Program-made: the position numbers and the translations under genes
NCBI GenBank assembly: GCA_025457885.1
Contig: JALOTN010000003.1
Span: 1 to 50,852, forward strand
DNA from: Thermoplasmatota archaeon
GTDB lineage: Archaea; Thermoplasmatota; E2; DHVEG-1
Reading direction: 5' to 3'
Length of the DNA: 50,852 bases
In this document: one piece after another, positions 8,969-17,486 of the stretch
Position numbering within the stretch: the first letter of the stretch is position 1
Layout: each line of letters opens with the position of its first letter
Notes under the pieces: model-generated
What the model saw: only the letters and a program-made list of their open reading frames with translations
Told to the model about the DNA's origin: nothing
The model's database searches: none

Positions 8969-9622
8969 TTATTCTAAGTCATGTAAAGGCCTTACTTTTT
9001 TTTCAAATTGTTTTAAATCAAAAATGACATCCTGGCCTTTTGTATTTTTCGTTCGATCAAGATAAAATGAACTGATACCAAGTTTCTGCGGAGCATAATA
9101 ATCAAACTCTTTATGATCGCCTACATGGATAAGCTCTTCTGGGGATATCTCCATTTTTTTACAAATCATCGCATAGAAATCCGATACTTTTTTGACGGTA
9201 TGGAAATCCGATGTCGAGGAAAAAACCCTCCCGAAATATTGATGTAATTTCGCCTGTGTGAGTTGAACGTTTATGAATTCTTTTTTCGCGTTCGAACTGA
9301 TAATGAGCGTATAGTGTTTTGATAATCGTTTTAAAACCGCAGGAACCTCAGGGAAGACTTCAACATATGTTCTATAGTCCAGGAGCATTTTTTTCCAGTC
9401 TTTCTTTAGATGGAACCGTTCGAACCAGTACCCTGGGTCGTACCATTCGATACGATTCTCTCCAATTCTTTCATATTCCTTAAAAAGAATTTTTTTCGCA
9501 TCTTCTATCTCCAGGTGATGTTGCGTAGCATAGAGCGTTGGTACACCTTCAAGCCAGAACGCATCTGCGAATGTGGGTTTCACAATAGTGCCATCAAAAT
9601 CAAAGGAGATGATTTTTATCAT
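8969..9622 (-). CDS. HAD superfamily hydrolase
   Basis: 217 residues starting MIKIISFDFDGTIVKP. Motif I is DFDGT with D8 and D10, motif II is the S/T turn LIISSNAKKE near residue 110, and motifs III/IV include K at about 140-146 and HVGDHKEFDYYAPQKLG near 167. A helical cap follows motif I, so it is subclass I (phosphoglycolate phosphatase or haloacid dehalogenase-like). Such enzymes remove phosphate from small metabolites, and the substrate cannot be read from sequence. It lies alone, about 95 bases from the secreted protein gene and 70 from the TspO-like gene, all on the minus strand. Confidence 0.85.
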   Translation of the reverse strand: MIKIISFDFDGTIVKPTFADAFWLEGVPTLYATQHHLEIEDAKKILFKEYERIGENRIEWYDPGYWFERFHLKKDWKKMLLDYRTYVEVFPEVPAVLKRLSKHYTLIISSNAKKEFINVQLTQAKLHQYFGRVFSSTSDFHTVKKVSDFYAMICKKMEISPEELIHVGDHKEFDYYAPQKLGISSFYLDRTKNTKGQDVIFDLKQFEKKVRPLHDLE

Positions 9623-9692
9623 GAGGCTCGATGCTACATGTTCTTATGTATTAAAAAATATCCTCTAAGCGCAATATGGTGTTTCGCTGTTC

Positions 9693-10517
9693 TTAGGTTT
9701 TCGATACCGGGAGTTGTTTTTTTCTCCGTAGTTGTTGATAGCCGATGATAGCAATGATACCAGCGAAGATTAAGACAAGGGAGACACTCACAGCAGTTGC
9801 GATGTTCATATCCGTAATCGTGTTCGGCTGGGCTGTTCGTTTCAACCAGATTCCAAAGAATGCCCAAAGGACCACAAGACTATAGGCGATGTCCTTTCGT
9901 AACGCAAGCATGAGGTAGGTAAGCAGGGTTCCAATCGCGATGATGAGGATCGTCCAGGTCATCTGGTCGATGCCAAATCCATCCCATTGGATTGACACAA
10001 GATACGCGGTCACGTTAGCAATCGTCGCAACACTTATCCAACCGAGATACACACTGAACGGGACATGCACACAGAGTTTTTCTTTCATCGGAACATTCGC
10101 TTTTCCAATCCTCAAACGTAGATAAATCGCAAGCAGACAGCAGAGTAGCAGGATCATCACAAGCAGGGACAGACCAACGTATTCGTAATGCCACAGGAAG
10201 ATCCAGGCGCTGTTCGCAACGCCACTTAAGATATACAGCAAGGTGATCTGGGATACGAATGGCATCGGTGTTTCTTCTTTTCGGAAGAGGTCCCGTGCTT
10301 GATAGAGCGCAAAGACAACCCAGAGGATATAAATGATACTCCAAATGGAGAATATCAGACCGGCTGGGACGAAAAAGTTTGGGAGGGCATCAGAGAGTTC
10401 TTGGGTCGTCTTCCCGTTGAGCGGGAGGATAACGGCAAGACCATTTACGATGATGGTCAGAAGTGTTACAAGGATGTTTCCTATCTGAAGGATTTTCTTT
10501 TTTCCTCGCGGGGTCAT
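9693..10517 (-). CDS. TspO/MBR-related tryptophan-rich membrane protein
   Basis: 274 residues, mostly hydrophobic, with seven or eight membrane segments. The block FFVPAGLIFSIWSIIYILWVVF (about 47-68), followed by ANSAWIFLWHYE and YLGWISVATIANVTAYLV, matches the TspO/MBR pattern of a Pro-containing helix followed by W-rich helices. Canonical TspO is about 160 residues with five helices, so this belongs to the longer variant, extended at the C-terminus. The role (tetrapyrrole or lipid binding, stress response) is not certain for this subgroup. Confidence 0.75.
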   Translation of the reverse strand: MTPRGKKKILQIGNILVTLLTIIVNGLAVILPLNGKTTQELSDALPNFFVPAGLIFSIWSIIYILWVVFALYQARDLFRKEETPMPFVSQITLLYILSGVANSAWIFLWHYEYVGLSLLVMILLLCCLLAIYLRLRIGKANVPMKEKLCVHVPFSVYLGWISVATIANVTAYLVSIQWDGFGIDQMTWTILIIAIGTLLTYLMLALRKDIAYSLVVLWAFFGIWLKRTAQPNTITDMNIATAVSVSLVLIFAGIIAIIGYQQLRRKKQLPVSKT

Positions 10518-10593
10518 ACACGATACCTCTCATAAAAGAATCAATTGTGTGAAGATAAGCTTTACGAGCGATTAAAAAAAAATCAAGAATGAT

Positions 10594-11064
10594 TTACCGT
10601 GGGCAGGCAGCCATCCCATGTTTTTCCAGATACTGTTGATGATACTCCTCTGCCGGATAAAATGTGGTGGCTTGAGTGATCTCAGTGACAATCTTTTTTT
10701 TGTGTTTCCCTGATTGTTCAAGGTCGTTTTTTGATTGTTCCGCGATACTCTTCTGTTCTGCGGTATGATAGAAAATTGCGGATCGGTATTGTGTCCCAAC
10801 ATCGGGTCCTTGTCTGTTCTTTGTTGTCGGGTCGTGAATGTCCCAAAATACCTTCAGAAGCTGTTCGTAGGTTATTTTCTGTGGATCGTAAGTGATTTCG
10901 ACAGCCTCTGCATGTCCGGTTTTATCGGTGCAGACATCTTCATAGGTAGGGTTCTTCAGCATACCCCCCGTATATCCTACCGTCGTCGAAACAACACCAC
11001 TGAGGTGTCTAAACGTTTCTTCGACATGCCAAAAACATCCAGCAGCAAAGGTCGCTTTCTCCAT
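10594..11064 (-). CDS. msrA: Peptide-methionine (S)-S-oxide reductase MsrA
   Basis: 156 residues from ATG 11064 (a GTG at 11073 is also open). The N-terminal active-site motif [11 protein letters not shown] carries the catalytic C10. It is followed by [22 protein letters not shown] and QYRSAIFYH, all diagnostic of MsrA. The enzyme reduces methionine-S-sulfoxide in damaged proteins. The C-terminus has one extra cysteine (GMAACPR), a plausible resolving residue. Its presence in an apparently anaerobic archaeon suggests occasional oxidant exposure. No thioredoxin gene is adjacent. Confidence 0.95.
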   Translation of the reverse strand: MEKATFAAGCFWHVEETFRHLSGVVSTTVGYTGGMLKNPTYEDVCTDKTGHAEAVEITYDPQKITYEQLLKVFWDIHDPTTKNRQGPDVGTQYRSAIFYHTAEQKSIAEQSKNDLEQSGKHKKKIVTEITQATTFYPAEEYHQQYLEKHGMAACPR

Positions 11065-11222
11065 AGTAATCACTTATCTGGAACCATCAGGTTTCGTTGG
11101 CTATTAATAGTTTTTCATCTCATAAAAAGGAGGTATTATTATTATTCGAGAATCAAAAAAGTCTGACTCCTAAAATGACGTTAAAAAAATTTAGATGTTC
11201 CCATATCTTTGTTGATGTTTCT

Positions 11223-12056
11223 CTAAAATTTCGTAACTGATTGTTGTGGGAAGAATTTCTCCTGCTGGAATCTCTTGGTCCGTTGTTTGATAACTTCGGT
11301 GAGGGTATCGGCGATGCCCTCAATGCTTTCATCGATTTCCTTAAGCGAATAGCGTTTCGTCGCGTATCCTTCCTTGTATGACTCCTCATCTCTCATCAAG
11401 TCGATCACCAACTGTTCCGGGTCAAGATTATGGTGTTCTCCATCGATCCCGATATACAAACGAGCGTCTCGTATGGAGATGTCCACATTCTTTGAACCGT
11501 TGAAGGTTTCCAGTTCGCAAAACACACCCCGTTTCCGTAATGACTCATAGAGTTTTAACGCATGTGGTGAGGCGCGTTTTTCCCGTTGATGGTGCATGCA
11601 GAGGCATTTCCCAAAATTCGTCATGGAGTAATCGTATTCTGCTTTTGGGAGTTTCACATTACAGACCTCACAAAAATAATCCTGTGGATTGAGGACGTCT
11701 CGTTTCAGATCGCGTTCGAGTTTGGCAAGTTTCACCAGTCTGTTGTCCTGCTCCATCTTATCCCAGATGATCTGCAGGACCTCTCGGAGTGAAAGCTCAT
11801 CGATACTAATTTTGTATTTTATCGCAAGCAGTTTAACAAGTTCCTCGAGAAGATCCGCGGGATATTTCCCTTGATATTTCTCCACAAAATTATAGACGAT
11901 GTCATAGGCTTTGTTATCATTTATCTTATCTAACAACTGCATTAAATGGAAGTTATAACACTCATTGCAGACAACCTTGCCATCTGGTAGCTTCCGATAC
12001 GATGTCCAGAGTCTTTTACTGCATCGCTCGCAGTTGAACATTTTGTCCCATCCCAT
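11223..12056 (-). CDS. Zinc-ribbon protein with DUF559-like PD-(D/E)XK nuclease-type C-terminal domain
   Basis: 277 residues that I do not match to a named family. The N-terminus is a zinc ribbon (C9-x2-C12 and C30-x2-C33). A helical segment (about 38-120) follows. A second zinc site, FCEVC at 128-132 with CLCMHH at 151-156, resembles an HNH/zinc-finger knuckle. The region about 165-240 follows the DUF559/very-short-patch-repair-like pattern: VDISIRDARLYIGIDGEHH, then DLMRDEESYKEGYATKRYS. D192 and D205-x-E207-H208 could be the metal site, but the usual E of the IEVDG motif is replaced by G, so activity is uncertain. It is divergent from the microprotein pair at 12266. Confidence 0.6.
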   Translation of the reverse strand: MGWDKMFNCERCSKRLWTSYRKLPDGKVVCNECYNFHLMQLLDKINDNKAYDIVYNFVEKYQGKYPADLLEELVKLLAIKYKISIDELSLREVLQIIWDKMEQDNRLVKLAKLERDLKRDVLNPQDYFCEVCNVKLPKAEYDYSMTNFGKCLCMHHQREKRASPHALKLYESLRKRGVFCELETFNGSKNVDISIRDARLYIGIDGEHHNLDPEQLVIDLMRDEESYKEGYATKRYSLKEIDESIEGIADTLTEVIKQRTKRFQQEKFFPQQSVTKF

Positions 12057-12217
12057 AGGAATCCAATACCAAATATCCTGTCTTTATTTAAATGTTTTTT
12101 CAATTTTACTCGTTCCGTGTGTTTTTTGTTGATAAATGTTCAGGAATTTGTTGTTATTAAATTATTTAATATCAGCAAGCCTTTGACCTTGGTATCCTCG
12201 ATGATTCAACCAATAAA

Positions 12218-12229
12218 GAAATATATAGG
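12218..12229 (+). promoter_or_regulatory. TATA box for the tandem microprotein genes
   Basis: The sequence gaaatatatagg lies about 40 bases before the GTG at 12266 in the 209-base gap between divergent genes. With a start point about 25 bases downstream, the leader would be some 15-20 bases. Confidence 0.5.
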
Positions 12230-12265
12230 ACAATGCTATTTCTGTACCGCTAGCAGGGATTTCCC

Positions 12266-12448
12266 GTGAACGAAGACGATAAAAAAGCATTTCTTGACGA
12301 CTTCAAAAAAGGAGACATAGAGAAGAAATTAGACATGTGGTACTACGCTGTCGACCAGGAGGCAATCTGGGAAGAAGTCCTTGCAGAAATGTCTATGATC
12401 GCCCAAGTGACAAATCCACAGAAGGGAAAAGCTGTCGACGAGGAATAA
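12266..12448 (+). CDS. Small acidic protein, first of a tandem paralogous pair
   Basis: 60 residues, starting with GTG and rich in Asp, Glu and Lys. The GTG start is supported by alignment with the next gene, whose ATG aligns exactly with it. Over the first 46 residues the two proteins share 24 identical positions, including MNE, FKKGD, LD-x-W, YA, WE and AE. No membrane segment, zinc site or known domain is visible. The conserved D-x-W and Q-x-x-W positions suggest a helical, possibly protein-binding module. I do not recognise the family. Confidence 0.75.
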   Translation: MNEDDKKAFLDDFKKGDIEKKLDMWYYAVDQEAIWEEVLAEMSMIAQVTNPQKGKAVDEE

Positions 12449-12459
12449 GGGTTTTTTAT

Positions 12460-12663
12460 ATGAATGAAGAAGACAAAAAAGAACTCATGGAAGAATTCAA
12501 GAAAGGCGATGGAGCTAAACGTCTCGATCTGTGGGATTATGCCTTAGCGCAACAAGTGCTCTGGGAGAACATCATCGCAGAGCTGCAACGGATAGCCCAC
12601 GAACAAGGCGTCGACAAAGAGCTTGACAAACGAATGGAAGAAGATATGAAGGGAATGGAATAA
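12460..12663 (+). CDS. Small acidic protein, second of a tandem paralogous pair
   Basis: 67 residues from the ATG at 12460, 11 bases after the first copy's stop. It keeps the same N-terminal module (MNEEDKKELMEEFKKGD, then LDLWDYA and WENIIAEL) and then diverges into a longer charged helix rich in Glu, Asp and Lys. The frame is open further upstream across the first copy, but only the ATG at 12460 aligns with the paralogue. Predicted to be all-helical and cytoplasmic. Function unknown. Confidence 0.78.
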   Translation: MNEEDKKELMEEFKKGDGAKRLDLWDYALAQQVLWENIIAELQRIAHEQGVDKELDKRMEEDMKGME

Positions 12664-12677
12664 GGCGTTTCCTTTTT

Positions 12678-13505
12678 TCACTTCACAAGATTTGCACTTA
12701 TATCCCATAATTTTCTTGCAGCAACCATATCATAGGTTTCTGGCTTGGTTTTTTTTACGGTGTTTTTTTCAAAATATTCACCAGTGATTGTTTCGATCTC
12801 TGGTGCACTAGCCAAATAAATTAGTGTGTGAGCGGCAACCGATGGCGCTTTTCCGAGCAGTTGAAACATTTTCGCAGAAAACCAACCAGCGTCCCTCCCA
12901 AGGTTCGTCCGACTCATTCCAGGATTCAAACAATTAACGGTCACCCCTGTCCCTTTTAGTTTCTCCGCTAAAAGCCTTGTCCAAAGGATTATAGCCAGTT
13001 TTGAATGAGCATATACTTTCATCCCAGAAAAACCTGTATTGAACTGCAGGTCCTCGAAATGAATTGTTCCAGAGTGTAAACCTGAGGTAAGATTCACGAT
13101 TCGAGCAGGAGCGCTTTTTTTCAGGGTTTCTAGGAGTAGATTGGTGAGGAGGAAGGGAGCAAGGTAATTGACTGCAAACATGTTTTCGATACCGTCTTTT
13201 GAGATTCGTCGATGGTAATCCACCACCCCTGCGTTGTTCATTAAAACCTGTAATGTATCATGTTTTTGGAGAAACTCCTCGCTGCATTTTCTGATTGACT
13301 CAAACGAAGCGAGATCGCAAAATAACACCTCGATGTTCGGGTTCCTTGTTTCGTGGATGAGTGTTTGTCGAATTTTCTCCCCTCGTTCTTTATCCCTGGT
13401 GGTAAACACCACGGTTGCCCCAAGTGATGCGATACCTTTAGCGGTTTCTTTCCCAATCCCTGATGTTGCCCCGGTGATTAACACCGTTTTTCCGTCCATG
13501 CTCAT
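12678..13505 (-). CDS. Short-chain dehydrogenase/reductase, retinol-dehydrogenase-like
   Basis: 275 residues with the classical SDR layout: cofactor site TGATSGIG at 11-18, NNAG at 90-93, catalytic S141 in VNLTSG, and Y165-x3-K169 in VYAHSK. The stretch VVFTTRDKERGEKIR after the second strand, with R37 and K39, favours NADP(H). Overall it resembles the retinol dehydrogenase/WWOX-like branch, and the natural substrate is unknown. It is divergent from the aminotransferase at 13613 across a 107-base gap. Confidence 0.88.
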   Translation of the reverse strand: MSMDGKTVLITGATSGIGKETAKGIASLGATVVFTTRDKERGEKIRQTLIHETRNPNIEVLFCDLASFESIRKCSEEFLQKHDTLQVLMNNAGVVDYHRRISKDGIENMFAVNYLAPFLLTNLLLETLKKSAPARIVNLTSGLHSGTIHFEDLQFNTGFSGMKVYAHSKLAIILWTRLLAEKLKGTGVTVNCLNPGMSRTNLGRDAGWFSAKMFQLLGKAPSVAAHTLIYLASAPEIETITGEYFEKNTVKKTKPETYDMVAARKLWDISANLVK

Positions 13506-13612
13506 ACTCGAATCTCTCCATGGTTTGAAAAATTTCGATGTTGTATCACCACTCTGCTTTAAAAGGATTTCAAAAGGAAAGATTAAAGAAAGATCTTCTC
13601 CTTTTGTAGATT

Positions 13613-14884
13613 ATGAACGTTCCTCTGAAGAAAAAACATCGTCTCTCACGTCTCATCGATGAGAGCCTCCAAGGTTTATCCCCAATACAGACGATTATGA
13701 AAATGGCGGAAGATGAAGCAATCCGAAAAATGGGTTTGAATCCAACACAGGTCATCTCGTTTGGTGGCGGTTGGTGTAATCATTCCGCTCCTGAGGAATT
13801 ACGAATCACCTATCGGACAATCCTTAACGATGTTTCTTTATTTCATCAAAGTGGTCGATACAGTCCGATTATCGGGGACTCCGCCTGTCGAGAACAGCTC
13901 TGTCGCTTTGAGGAGACAATCTATGGTCTGAAACCTTTGAGTCGGAATAATATTCTTCTGGGGCATTCCTCTACCCAGCTGTTCCATGACGTCCTCCGAA
14001 CGATCTGTGACCCAGGGGAACCCGTGGGGTTTCTCGACCCGACCTATGCGAATTATATTAATGCCGTCAAATGCGCACTACCAACTTCTCCGATTTGGTT
14101 CATCCCTGCGTTAGATCCTCAGACATGGACGTACCTACAGACTCCAGATGTTTCCTTAGAGATCCTCAAACAGTATTGTGACAAGGGACTCCGGGTGTTC
14201 GTTATCCCCGTGCCTGATAATCCCACAAGTCAGATTCCCTCTGACGAATTCTTATCCAGCGCCTTAGATATCATCACCGATGTGAATGGTTACCTTATCA
14301 TAGATTTCGCGTACAAAGCTCTCTGGTTTCGGGAAATGCCAGAATGTTATACGTGGTCTCCTCAGGAGTATTCCCATTTGATTACCTTGCATTCACACTC
14401 CAAATGGCTCTCCAGCCTCGGACGTCGTTTTGGATGGGTCGAAGCCGATAATGCTGTAATCAATGGTTTAGAAAAAATAAACGAATCCATGCTGCTCTCC
14501 CCTGATACTCTGCATAGTATGGCCACGGTGAGGTTCTTAGAACACACCCTTTCTGATGGCTCATTACAACAGTATATCGATGATACACGACACCTCTATG
14601 AAAGAACCGCTGCGGTGATGATATCAACCATTGACTCTGAGCTTGGTTGGAAACGGCTCTCCCCTGATGGTGGGCTTTATACTTGTTGTCCCACCCCTAA
14701 TCATCAGCAGCCACGAAGATTCATCGAACGATTGTTAAGGGAAACAGGCGTGCTGCTAATACCTGGGACTGGTTTTGGTCCCAGTATGGACTACGGAGTA
14801 CGTCTGTCCTATGGACCTCTCTGTTATGACCATCAGAAGATTTTCGAAGGGATTGAGCGAATAGCCCATTATCTCTCCAAATAG
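13613..14884 (+). CDS. PLP-dependent class I/II aminotransferase
   Basis: 423 residues of fold-type I. The Schiff-base lysine is K264 in THSHSKWLSSLGRRFGWV. Upstream are the NPTSQIP motif (substrate/PLP-binding Asn) and the cofactor Asp in YLIIDFAYKALW, with the tyrosine two residues on. An N-terminal region with SFGGGWCNHSAPEELR and YSPIIGDSACREQL resembles the aspartate/aromatic aminotransferase superfamily. The amino donor and product are not predictable. A C45-type hydrolase and a second, unrelated-looking aminotransferase follow in the same direction. Confidence 0.85.
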   Translation: MNVPLKKKHRLSRLIDESLQGLSPIQTIMKMAEDEAIRKMGLNPTQVISFGGGWCNHSAPEELRITYRTILNDVSLFHQSGRYSPIIGDSACREQLCRFEETIYGLKPLSRNNILLGHSSTQLFHDVLRTICDPGEPVGFLDPTYANYINAVKCALPTSPIWFIPALDPQTWTYLQTPDVSLEILKQYCDKGLRVFVIPVPDNPTSQIPSDEFLSSALDIITDVNGYLIIDFAYKALWFREMPECYTWSPQEYSHLITLHSHSKWLSSLGRRFGWVEADNAVINGLEKINESMLLSPDTLHSMATVRFLEHTLSDGSLQQYIDDTRHLYERTAAVMISTIDSELGWKRLSPDGGLYTCCPTPNHQQPRRFIERLLRETGVLLIPGTGFGPSMDYGVRLSYGPLCYDHQKIFEGIERIAHYLSK

Positions 14885-14971
14885 CCCTGAGTTCATTGAT
14901 TGCAGATGATACCCCTGCAACCAGTATTTTTATAAAGAGATACACAGATGCTGTATATGGAGGAATCCAGT

Positions 14972-16309
14972 ATGAAAAAACTCTTCATTATTTGGTTGAG
15001 TCTTAGTTGCCTATTCTCTCTTATGCAGGTAACTGTCATTTCCAACCCACAAAAAACACTCACACCGTCTCAAGTGTCATTGTTAGATGGGGGTTGGGTT
15101 GAAGAAAAAGACAATATTACGATTCTGCACGTGAGTGGATCGCATTATGAGATGGGTTACCAACATGGATACTTATTGCAGGAAAAAGTCCAACAGAATA
15201 TCCGTGCATTCTTAGGTTACGCGGAACAATATCTTCCACGGAGTGAACTCCTTGGATATTGGGATGTCTCCAAAAACTATGTCCCCCCTGTGTACATCGA
15301 AGAAATCCAGGGAATCGCGGATGGGGCTAACATCTCTTTTGATGATATCGTCACAGCGATCATGGCGATTGAGTACGCTGATCATGGATGTTACGGAATT
15401 GCTGCCTGGGGGCTTGCTACTGTCGATGGACAGATGTATCATGCCAGGAGTTTTGATTTACCCTCCACCATACAGGATTCTGTGACCGGGAGATACGCAC
15501 ATGAGAACACCATCCTTGTCGTTAGAAACCCCGATGAAGGCGTCGCTTCAATTTCCCCTGCAATCGCTGGGTCGTTCCATACGGGCGGAGGGATGAATGC
15601 AAATGGAGTCTGCCTTGGGATTCAGATCTGCTGGAGTAAGGATCAGACCTTTGAGGGGAATCCGTATCATTTCCGTGTCCAGGAAGTCTTAGATTCTGCG
15701 ACCACGGCACAGGATGCTATCGAGATCCTTAACACGAATCGGACCCATGGATTCAACTTTATTGTCTCTCAAGCGGACCCTGCCATAGGGTACGCCCTTG
15801 AGCAGACTGCAAACCTGACCTATGTAGGCTCCCATGATAACTATTCTGTTGAGAGTCATAAACCATTCTGGGCTATTGGGCATGTCATAAGACGAACAAA
15901 TGTGTTTCTTGAGCCGGAGATTGCAGCCACCCAACGCAAACCATACAATCCTTCGGGGTTGATTGCTTTCTTCAAACTGCTACTCATGCAAAAAACCAAC
16001 CCATATTTTGCAGTATTCCAGCTCTATCAATCCGTGAGTAAAGAGATTTTTATTACCTGGGGGAATTTATCGCTGAACACAACCCTGGAGGTGCTACGCG
16101 ATGGATATCTCGCTGAGGATTTTCCCCTCTTGCGATTGATTGAGCGGCTTGGAAAAGGAACTGGGATGGCAGAGGCATGGAATCAATGGGTCGCTTGTCC
16201 ATCCAATGGAGATTTTGTCTTTAGTTTCGCGGACCATGACCAGATGGCATTTCGAAATCCGACGCATTTTGTCAATTTCTATGACCTGCTGAGCCAGACC
16301 CCGCCATAA
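14972..16309 (+). CDS. Secreted C45-family Ntn hydrolase (acyl-transferase/acid-ceramidase-like)
   Basis: 445 residues from the ATG at 14972, chosen because GGAGG sits 8 bases upstream and the signal peptide MKKLFIIWLSLSCLFSLMQ then starts at residue 1. Two ATGs upstream (14948, 14957) are open. The putative nucleophile is C140 in DHGCYGIAAWGLAT, followed by DGQMYHARSFDLP, the arrangement of C45/penicillin-V-acylase-like enzymes that self-cleave before the Cys. A GGGMNANGVCLGIQICW block follows. The family includes N-acyltransferases and amide hydrolases acting on acyl-amino compounds. It lies between two aminotransferase genes, which suggests amino-acid-derived amides, an inference. Confidence 0.8.
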   Translation: MKKLFIIWLSLSCLFSLMQVTVISNPQKTLTPSQVSLLDGGWVEEKDNITILHVSGSHYEMGYQHGYLLQEKVQQNIRAFLGYAEQYLPRSELLGYWDVSKNYVPPVYIEEIQGIADGANISFDDIVTAIMAIEYADHGCYGIAAWGLATVDGQMYHARSFDLPSTIQDSVTGRYAHENTILVVRNPDEGVASISPAIAGSFHTGGGMNANGVCLGIQICWSKDQTFEGNPYHFRVQEVLDSATTAQDAIEILNTNRTHGFNFIVSQADPAIGYALEQTANLTYVGSHDNYSVESHKPFWAIGHVIRRTNVFLEPEIAATQRKPYNPSGLIAFFKLLLMQKTNPYFAVFQLYQSVSKEIFITWGNLSLNTTLEVLRDGYLAEDFPLLRLIERLGKGTGMAEAWNQWVACPSNGDFVFSFADHDQMAFRNPTHFVNFYDLLSQTPP

Positions 16310-16312
16310 TAT

Positions 16313-16342
16313 ATTTTTTTTCTTTTTTTTCTCTTATTTTTC
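16313..16342 (+). terminator. T-tract terminator after the C45 hydrolase gene
   Basis: Three T runs of 4 to 8 or 9 bases (ttttttttcttttttttt, then tttt) immediately follow the stop at 16309. The region is short, so the next aminotransferase probably has its own promoter or depends on read-through. Confidence 0.45.
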
Positions 16343-16355
16343 CATACTGTAATAT

Positions 16356-17486
16356 ATGTCTTCTCTGATGTTTTCTCTAATGCAGGCACCCCGGATTGAG
16401 TTATTCGATTGGTTACTACAAAAAGCTCCTCAGGCCACCCATAATCTTGCTTTTAGTAATATCTATGGATTGACGATGCAGGAATACAAGGCGCTCTCTG
16501 GGTTTCAACTTCCTGATGATTTTGAGTTAGGTTCCAATACCCAATATGGGGCTGATGTGTTAAAAAAGACTCTTCAGACACTCTATGATTGTGAGATGAG
16601 TAATATTGTGACAACCACGGGGGCAACCGAGGCGAATTTTCTTGTTTTTTCAGTCTTGCTAGGACAGGGGGATGAATTTCTTATTGAACAACCAGGGTAT
16701 CAACCGTTGTGGTTGACCCCGGAGATGCTTGGGGCGAGAAAGATCGATCTCCCCCGTAGATTTGAAGACGTCTTTAAAGTTGATGTCGAGAAGTTATCGG
16801 CTCTTCTTACCCGGAAAACAAAATTGGTGGTGTTAACGAATCTTCATAATCCTAGTGGTAAGATGATGGATGAAAAAACGCTTTCATCGATAGCGAACAT
16901 CGCATTGGAGTTTGGTGCTTATGTGCTTGTTGATGAAATCTTTCTTCATGGATCGGCTCAATTTCTAAAATCGTCATTTGGGATTCCAAATGTGATTGTG
17001 ACGGGGAGTGCGACGAAGATCTATGGATTGGGGGGACTTCATACCGGGTGGATTATCGCACCTCAGGAGATTGCTTCACTCTGTCAGAGGTTGAAGGCGC
17101 ATACTACAGGAGCATCTGCTCATACCTCAGAGGTCCTGACCGCACATGTTCTTCAAGCAGCTCATCCTATGTTGATAAAACGGTTCCAGGAACGAGCAAA
17201 ACCGAACCTGGACTATCTCAAGAAATGGATGAATGCTCATACAGAGTTCTTCGACTGGGTTCCCCCGGATGGAGGCATCATATGTTTCCCACGATATCAT
17301 ATGAAGGTATCCTCTTTAGATTTATGTACAACGTTGTTCAAGATGCAAAAGATTCTTATTAATCCTGGATCCTTCTTCAATCAAGATGGTTTTGTCCGAA
17401 TGTCCTTTGGTTGTGAGTTGCCTCTGTTGCAGGATGCCTTAGATGCGTTAGAAAAGGGATTGCAGCATCTACAGTTCAATCGTTAA
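16356..17486 (+). CDS. PLP-dependent class I/II aminotransferase
   Basis: 376 residues of fold-type I. Motifs in order: TTTGATEANFLVF (phosphate site, about 87-99), NLHNPSGKMMD, VLVDEIFLHG (PLP-binding Asp), and GSATKIYGLGGLHTGWI with the Schiff-base K221. The overall length and motifs match MalY/aspartate-aminotransferase-like enzymes of secondary amino-acid metabolism. It differs clearly from the enzyme at 13613, so the pair is not a recent duplication. Its 3' end overlaps the converging gene by four bases. Other in-frame ATGs at 16368 and 16380 leave the start uncertain. Confidence 0.85.
   Translation: MSSLMFSLMQAPRIELFDWLLQKAPQATHNLAFSNIYGLTMQEYKALSGFQLPDDFELGSNTQYGADVLKKTLQTLYDCEMSNIVTTTGATEANFLVFSVLLGQGDEFLIEQPGYQPLWLTPEMLGARKIDLPRRFEDVFKVDVEKLSALLTRKTKLVVLTNLHNPSGKMMDEKTLSSIANIALEFGAYVLVDEIFLHGSAQFLKSSFGIPNVIVTGSATKIYGLGGLHTGWIIAPQEIASLCQRLKAHTTGASAHTSEVLTAHVLQAAHPMLIKRFQERAKPNLDYLKKWMNAHTEFFDWVPPDGGIICFPRYHMKVSSLDLCTTLFKMQKILINPGSFFNQDGFVRMSFGCELPLLQDALDALEKGLQHLQFNR

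Noticed and set aside
11127..11134. Perfect Shine-Dalgarno-like aaggaggt between msrA and the nuclease-like gene, on the plus strand
   Set aside because: No ATG, GTG or TTG follows at a proper distance. The nearest ATG (11174) is 40 bases away and opens only 21 codons.
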